Positions 58,244 through 64,000 of a DNA stretch of 64,000 nt are shown here, in pieces. The DNA lies in assembly GCA_025617745.1 (NCBI GenBank), contig CM046863.1, positions 58,546,085-58,610,084 on the forward strand, read 5' to 3'. Position numbers and translations under genes: made by a program. This DNA is from Heliocidaris erythrogramma. Lineage: Eukaryota; Echinodermata; Echinoidea; Camarodonta; Echinometridae. The first letter of the stretch is position 1, and every line of letters starts with the position of its first letter. Under the pieces are notes generated by a model. The model ran no database searches. It had not been told where the DNA came from and saw only the letters and a program-made list of their open reading frames with translations.

Positions 58244-59140
58244 TGAGTTGAAAGTTGGTATAGGGATAGGTGTTGGGTCCACGAGGTTTGTGGCGCACTT
58301 TTCGTGTTGATCCGAGAGGTCAAAGGTCATCTAGGGGTCAAATAGGGTCAAATCTTAACCGAAAGTGCTATGGAGTTGAAAGTTGGTATAGGGATAGGTG
58401 TTGGGTCCACCAGGTTTGTGGCGCACTTTTCGTGTTGATCCGAGAGGTCAAAGGTCATCTAGGGGTCAAACAGGGTCAAATCTTAACCGAAAGTGCTATG
58501 GAGTTGAAAGTTGGTATAGGGATAGGTGTTGGGTCCACGAGGTTTGTGGCGCACTTTTCGTGTTGATCCGAGAGGTCAAAGGTCATCTAGGGGTCAAATA
58601 GGGTCAAATCTTAACCGAAAGTGCTATGGAGTTGAAAGTTGGTATAGGGATAGGTGTTGGGTCCACCAGGTTTGTGGCGCACTTTTCGTGTTGATCCGAG
58701 AGGTCAAAGGTCATCTAGGGGTCAAATAGGGTCAAATCTTAACCGAAAGTGCTATGGAGTTGAAAGTTGGTATAGGGATAGGTGTTGGGTCCACGAGGTT
58801 TGTGGCGCACTTTTCGTGTTGATCCGAGAGGTCAAAGGTCATCTAGGGGTCAAACAGGTTCAAATCTTAACCGAAAGTGCTATGGAGTTGAAAGTTGGTA
58901 TAGGGATAGGTGTTGGGTCCACGAGGTTTGTGGTGCACTTTTCGTGTTGATCCGAGAGGTCAAAGGTCATCTAGGGGTCAAATAGGATCAAATCTTAACC
59001 GAAAGTGCTATGGAGTTGAAAGTTGGTATAGGGATAGGTGTTGGGTCCACGAGGTTTGTGGCGCACTTTTCGTGTTGATCCGAGAGGTCAAAGGTCATCT
59101 AGGGGTCAAACAGGTTCAAATCTTAACCGAAAGTGCTATG
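58244..59140. repeat. 128-bp minisatellite, seven copies
   Basis: 897 bp, equal to seven 128-bp units starting GAGTTGAAAGTTGGTATAGG. Units differ by single bases (CCACGAGG/CCACCAGG, AATAGGG/AACAGGG/AACAGGT). Because 128 is not a multiple of 3, overlapping frames that read MLGP(R/P)GLWRTF are by-products of the repeat and not proteins. Confidence 0.95.
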
Positions 59141-60430
59141 GGGACCAAAGTTGGCATGTGGGGTGAAGTTAGGTTAGCGAAAATTTTGGCGCCGATTATA
59201 AGGTCATCCGAGGTCATTTCAAGGTCATTCCAAGGATACGGAAGGGGGTCGTTCGAAAATCGTAGGGAGCCCGTGCGGCGGCCTCCGTCTGAACATTAAA
59301 GCCAAAAATGGTCTAAAAGCGAACTCAAAAATTGTCCATTGAAAAATCGCTAAATTCCGAGCAGGTTTCGGTGCCCTGCAGACGTCGACCCGCCCCTAAA
59401 AACGCGCCCGAGCCTGCAGTGATCGAGCAGACAATGGCCGTATTCCGGGCGTCATTTTGAGCTCGCAGAGAAGTCGGGCGGCTCCGTTTTGCATATGTGA
59501 TGGCCCCTTTAGGCCGGCGGACACACATAACTGGCATGCCATGTGCACAAGTAAAACAGCATTTCCCAAATTTCATACGCTTCCATCTCCCCTATAAGAG
59601 AATCAATTATTTGTGCATTGAATGCCTGTTCCCAATGGTCTCTGGCCGAATTTGTAAATCGCCACAAAAGTTGCCGAATGTCAAATCCGCGCGGGAGTCG
59701 AGCGTGTTTTTTGCTTTTTTCGCGGAGCCCTTTGAAAAGTAGTGGTCAGATGTCGCCCGGCACCCGTCAGTAACCCGTCAGTAGCCCGATATCCTGTCTA
59801 GCGTCCTCCGACGCCTCGACCGCGCCTTGAAAATGTCGTGTGTTTTGAGCCAGAAGGGCGTTAATACTATGTTATACCCACGGGAAAAAATCCTGGGTTG
59901 ACAGGAGGAGCCCGGCCGGGGTCCGTAGAAGCTGCCAGACGCCGACCCGACACCAGCACTGAGCGCGCTTGAAGCACCCTTGATTTTATAGAAGTTCTGG
60001 CGGGATATGGAAGGGGGTCGTTCGAATATAGGGAGCCCGTGCGGCGGCCATGCAGCTCTGCCGACCTCCGTTCGAATTTCAAAGCAAACAAAAAAAAAGT
60101 CTAAAATCGTAGTACTCCCGCCCAAATATCGATCGAATGTTTTCCGGTACCTGAACGATCGTTTCCGGGCGATCTGTTTACGTTCGCTATTCGCTGAATT
60201 GGGAGCGGGTTTCGGTGCCATGAGGACGTCATTTCGTGGTCATGAAATCAATTCCGTACACAAAATAAATGCATTTTCGTTGTAACGAAATTCATTTCGT
60301 GGACGCAATGCTTTCTCTGTCAAGTACGGGATATAAGAAGGTCGATGATTGGCCGCCTTGTTATCATAGCATTAAGCTCCGCCCCCTATTTGGATACCGA
60401 GCTCGAGTCGAGCTAGCTAGAGCAAAGACT
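59141..60430. repeat. GC-rich block with a diverged internal duplication
   Basis: Two related segments lie at about 59225-59400 and 60000-60235, sharing GGAAGGGGGTCGTTCGAA, AGGGAGCCCGTGCGGCGGCC and GGTTTCGGTGCC. The CpG content is far above the surroundings. Open frames here look like composition effects. It ends near a CTCGAGTCGAGCTAGCTAG palindrome (60403-60421). Confidence 0.55.
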
Positions 60431-60527
60431 TTAAATAGTATCAAGACAATCACTCTGACCTACTTCCCTAGTACATTTTGGAGGCATACTTTGCTGTGTT
60501 AAAAACAGACTCGGAAAAATACGTTCT

Positions 60528-61846
60528 CCATAGGTATAACACGTGAAAAGATGTCTCACTTTTCTTGATATTTCATATCTTACTCTATCTTTTTCAAGTC
60601 TGCTTTTTGCACGAGAAAAAGGATGGATAGTTAAAAACATATTTCTTGAACCTTTTTTGTCGATAAATGCCGATATGAATCCCTTGGACCATGCCTGCTT
60701 TTTGACAGAGTCATCTGCCATAGGGTTAACACGTGAAAACATGGATTTTAAAAATGATTATAGTTCCTCTAGTATTACCTTGAATTTAGTGCAAATGTGG
60801 CTTACATGTAATTTGAGACTCTGAAAAGGCTTAATGAAGGCTCAAAAAGTGCAAGGGACCCCGCATAAATCCCCGGGAATATGCATGCTTTTGGCCTTCC
60901 ATCTCCCATAGGTTAACACGCAAAAACGGGAATTTTTGAATGATTATAATTCCTGTAGAATTAAATCAAAATTTTGAAAAATGTGCCTTGAATAAAATTT
61001 AAAGCTTTGAAAATGTACAATTAAGACTCAACTAGTTGAATAGACCCCGCATAAATCCCCGGAATATGCATGCTTTTTACCCCAAAAAAGTCTCTCCTGC
61101 CATAGGTTTACACGCGAAAACAAGGAATTTTAGGATGATTATAATTCCCATAATTTTTATTTGAAAATATAAAAAACGTGATTTACATAAAATTTAAAGC
61201 TCTGAAAAGGTATAATGAAGGCTTGATGAGTCCACTAAACCCCCAATAAATCCCCGGAATATGCATGCTTTTGACCAAAAACGTCTCGCCTGCCATAGGT
61301 TAACACGCGGAAACAAGGAATTTTAGGGTGATTATAATTCCCATAATTTTTATTTGAAAATGTAAAAAATGTGATTTACATGAAATTTAAAGCTCTGATA
61401 AGGTATGATGAAGGCTTGGTGAGTCCAGTAAACCCCCCATAAATCCCCGGGAATATGCATGCTTTTGGCCTTCCAGCTCCCATAGGTTAACACATGAAAA
61501 CAGGGGTTTTGAAATAATTTTAATTCCCCTAGTATTTATTTGAAATTATGAAAAATGTGATTTACATGAAATTTAAAGCTCTGAAAGGGTATAATTTAGG
61601 ATCGATGAGTCCAATAAACCCCCCATAAATCCCCGGGAATATGCATGCTTTTGGCCTTCCAGCTCCCATTGGTTAACACATGAAAACAGGGGTTTTGAAA
61701 TGATTTTAATTCCCCTAGTATTTATTTGAAATTATGAAAAATGTGATTTACATGAAATTTAAAGCTATGGAAGGGTATCATTGAGGCTCGGTGAGTCCAA
61801 TAAACCCCGCACAAATCCCCGGGAATATGCATGCTTTGGACCATAT
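60528..61846. repeat. ~190-bp satellite, seven diverged copies
   Basis: Units begin CCATAGGTTAACACG and end CCCGGGAATATGCATGCTTT. Starts lie near 60528, 60719, 60905, 61100, 61292, 61480 and 61667. Neighbouring units on the right are most alike, so the array grew mainly there. The last unit runs into a ~28-base poly-G. Confidence 0.85.
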
Positions 61847-62045
61847 GGGGGGGGGGGGGGGGGGGGGGGGGGGGGTGGCAATTTTTTTCCTTCTCGCCAG
61901 CCTTCCGAAAGTCGCTCAGTGGAGGGGTGTAGGGTATCAGATTAGTCCAGTTTTCCTCCATAATTCTCTGACAAGCAAAAAAATTTACCAGTTCTAAAAG
62001 GGGAATACAATTTTATTTAAAAGCCTCCTAAATCCGCCACTGATC
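61847..62045. mobile_element. Fragment of the composite element family
   Basis: After the poly-G it matches the right part of the composite elements next to LRR modules 5-7: CTCAGTGG, CTCCATAATTCTCTGACAA and CTAAATCCGCCACTG. The left part is missing. Confidence 0.6.
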
Positions 62046-62866
62046 CATGCCCGGACTGTCAGGTCAGTCTTGCGGGTGGGCCTTTTTACAACTTTTTCTC
62101 GGAGGGTTAATAGAACGACATTGTTAGGCTCTTGGGCTTCCAAACTAAATTTGGTGCTCGATCCCGTATATGCCAACTTGGGTTTCAAGAAGGGGGCCGC
62201 GGCCGATTCGCCCCCGCTTGATCCGCCCCTGATATTCTGTCATGGATGTGAAGAATATAATTGCATAGTGTTGGTGGTCGATCTCATTAAATTGAAAGAT
62301 TGGGGGGGGGAGCAATAAGAGATTACTTTTATTTTTTATTTTATTTTTTATTTTGTTCCAATTGCTTTATTTTTACTGTTTGTTTTTGTTGGGGTTTTTT
62401 TTGTTTGCTTTTTTGCTCAGTGATTTTGTTTTTAATCATGTAAATCACTTGTAATTGTTGTGATTTCTGTTGATTTGCTAATAAAAACACAAATTAAAAA
62501 AATAAGAGATCATTATTTTTTCCTCAATTCTATTGGAGTCATTTTTTACAGATCTGTTTAAGAGAGAAAAGAGAGTATATGAGAAAAATGAGGGGGGGGG
62601 GAGAGACAAAGAGAGATGGGGGCAAAAGTAATGGGATATTCCTACAAAGACAGAATAGGACTGGTAATAAATAAATTATATCATCATCTGCTATATTGTT
62701 GGTTACTAGTTAATTCAATTCAAAACACGGAGGCCATCCCCCTTTTCGTACAATCGGTAAAGGCCTATTGCGTTGGTGATGGCTTCGGAGCAAGCCCCTA
62801 TACTGTCTGTCGTCTCGCATTTCTACAGCAGAATATTGCAAATAACTTACCGTAACTTGGTTATAT
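62046..62866. other. Non-coding, element remnants
   Basis: A possible element end GATCCGCCCCTGA lies near 62220. T-rich and A-rich tracts follow. A donor-like CGTAACTTGG complement at 62850 (minus strand CCAAGTTACG/GTAAGT) may belong to an upstream exon of the NLR gene, but no acceptor or frame supports it. Confidence 0.35.
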
Positions 62867-63114
62867 TGGTGTCGTATCCAGGAATGCAGGGAGAGGGGGG
62901 GGGGGGGGAAGGCTCACGCCTGACGAACAAAAAAATCATCAGATGCATTCTATTTTGAATTTTTAAGACAAGCAAGGAAAAAAAATATCACAGTTTTCAG
63001 ATTCTTTCTGTGCGGGGGGGGGGGGGTACACATTTCCTTTCATATTATGTCAGATTTTGTTTTGGCTGGCACATAGGGGCATGTACATTCCTGGATAATA
63101 TTGGATACGCCACT
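62867..63114. mobile_element. Short TIR element with G-runs
   Basis: Left end GTGTCGTATCCAGGAATG is inverted at the right, where CATTCCTGGAT is followed by TTGGATACGCCAC. Two G-runs are inside. About 250 bp, non-coding, related in its ends to the other CGTATCC elements of the window. Confidence 0.55.
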
Positions 63115-64000
63115 CTTAATGTAATCTTTATATTTATATAAGGAATTGCTCGCACGCAATCTCATTTTATTAAAGCCTTTTCTGTCTTGAATTTAAAAAG
63201 AATAAGGCTAATAAAATTACATTGCAGGTCTATAATCCCTATAACTTCCATAAATCATATCAAATGAAATATTCTGATTTAATAGAAAAATAAAGATAGC
63301 ACATTATTATTTTTAAATAACTTTTCTCGACATTCCCGTCAGATATCGCAGTGTTTGCTCATATAGAGCTTAATATGAGGGAACATGTTTGGACCCCCCC
63401 CCCCCCCCCATCATCACATAAATATTAATAGAAATTTCATAGCAAATAACTTTAACAAAAATACAAACATCTAGTCCGAGGCCCCGCTCCCAACTCTCTC
63501 CCTCTCCTCCCTGGTGCAGTTAGAGTTGATTCCTATCTGTTTTGGGACATAAGTTTGTATTTGAAGGGACAATATCAAGATTATGCCCTTTAGTTACGGC
63601 TTTACATAAAAGGCAAAAGCGCTGTCCAGAAAAAGAAAAAAAAAAGAAAGTAAATAAATACAAACATCTTGATTAAGACTATAACCTTCCCCTCTGGGCC
63701 GATCGACAGGTACCACAATATATACGCGTGCTTTATTTCGGCACTGAGCACTCTTCGTATTTACAGGGTCACTAAAATAAAAAAAATAATTGCCCATTTT
63801 TCGTAGGAAGGTGTCATCAGGAGCCAAAAAATATCCATCACACAATTTTTTATGCATTCAGTCATATTTTATAATCATTTGAAAAGTACATTTTTGCTGA
63901 TTTACACAGTCATAAGCCCCGCCCGCGTCTTTTTTTTTGTAACCAAGCCTAGGCAGAAACCCCTTTTTGAAGACTTTGAAACAGACTACAAGTATCGGAC
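63115..64000. other. Non-coding end of window, no gene recognised
   Basis: AT-rich with a poly-C run near 63397 and A-runs. Neither strand shows an exon with convincing splice sites. Confidence 0.4.

Noticed and set aside
58244-59140. Regular repeats resembling a CRISPR array or a repeat protein (frames reading MLGP-GLWRTF)
   Set aside because: The units are contiguous with no spacers, the host is an animal, and the 128-bp period shifts the frame at every unit.
1-64000. LTR retroelements, retroviral or Polinton-like remnants
   Set aside because: No long direct terminal repeats with TG..CA ends and no reverse transcriptase, integrase, capsid or envelope motifs were recognised in either strand.

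Overview
The window looks like animal nuclear DNA from a marine deuterostome, most likely an echinoderm such as a sea urchin. The reasons are AT-rich non-coding DNA full of short inverted-repeat DNA transposons, genes split by GT-AG introns, and a NACHT-LRR immune receptor of the kind greatly expanded in sea urchins. The species is inferred; no ribosomal or mitochondrial marker is present. I saw no retroviral, LTR or Polinton-like coding region.

Left part, 0.7-6.7 kb (+ strand): the 3' part of a multi-exon gene ends in a large intact exon for a DDE transposase that I read as Kolobok-like. An interior TTAA-type repeat follows it, and a second copy with perfect terminal repeats lies at 54.8 kb. 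At 11.4-14.9 kb (- strand) a three-exon gene joins a CXC cysteine-rich motif to the zinc-binding C-terminal ('ballast') domain known from the P2X7 receptor, with no channel part. Its 5' end lies in a CpG-rich region. From 15.7 to 22.7 kb there is repeat DNA: a foldback element, a dispersed repeat with internal ~330-bp repeats, and a young 1.4-kb tandem duplication.

Main feature, 22.8-57.9 kb (- strand): one NLR gene. A 1.6-kb exon carries an intact NACHT ATPase (57555-55924). It is followed by ten LRR-type exons of about 500 bp, nine of them preceded by a 40- or 43-bp exon. Each small-plus-large pair starts and ends in phase 2, so pairs can be added, lost or skipped without changing the frame. 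Some LRR exons are mosaics of others. Three consecutive ~3.36-kb blocks (43.9-54.1 kb) are nearly identical, so the array has grown recently, with breakpoints inside exons. Two modules (33.8 kb and 22.8 kb) carry frame-changing indels. The 3' end of the gene was not found.

The introns of the array are loaded with DNA elements: nested hAT-like insertions with 8-bp target duplications, an element whose empty site survives in sister modules, and an ACGT-rich inverted-repeat element that carries a nested element with two divergent tRNA-like modules. Upstream of the NLR gene (58.2-61.8 kb) are a seven-copy 128-bp minisatellite, a GC-rich block and a seven-copy ~190-bp satellite; the last 2 kb is repeat-rich with no gene seen.
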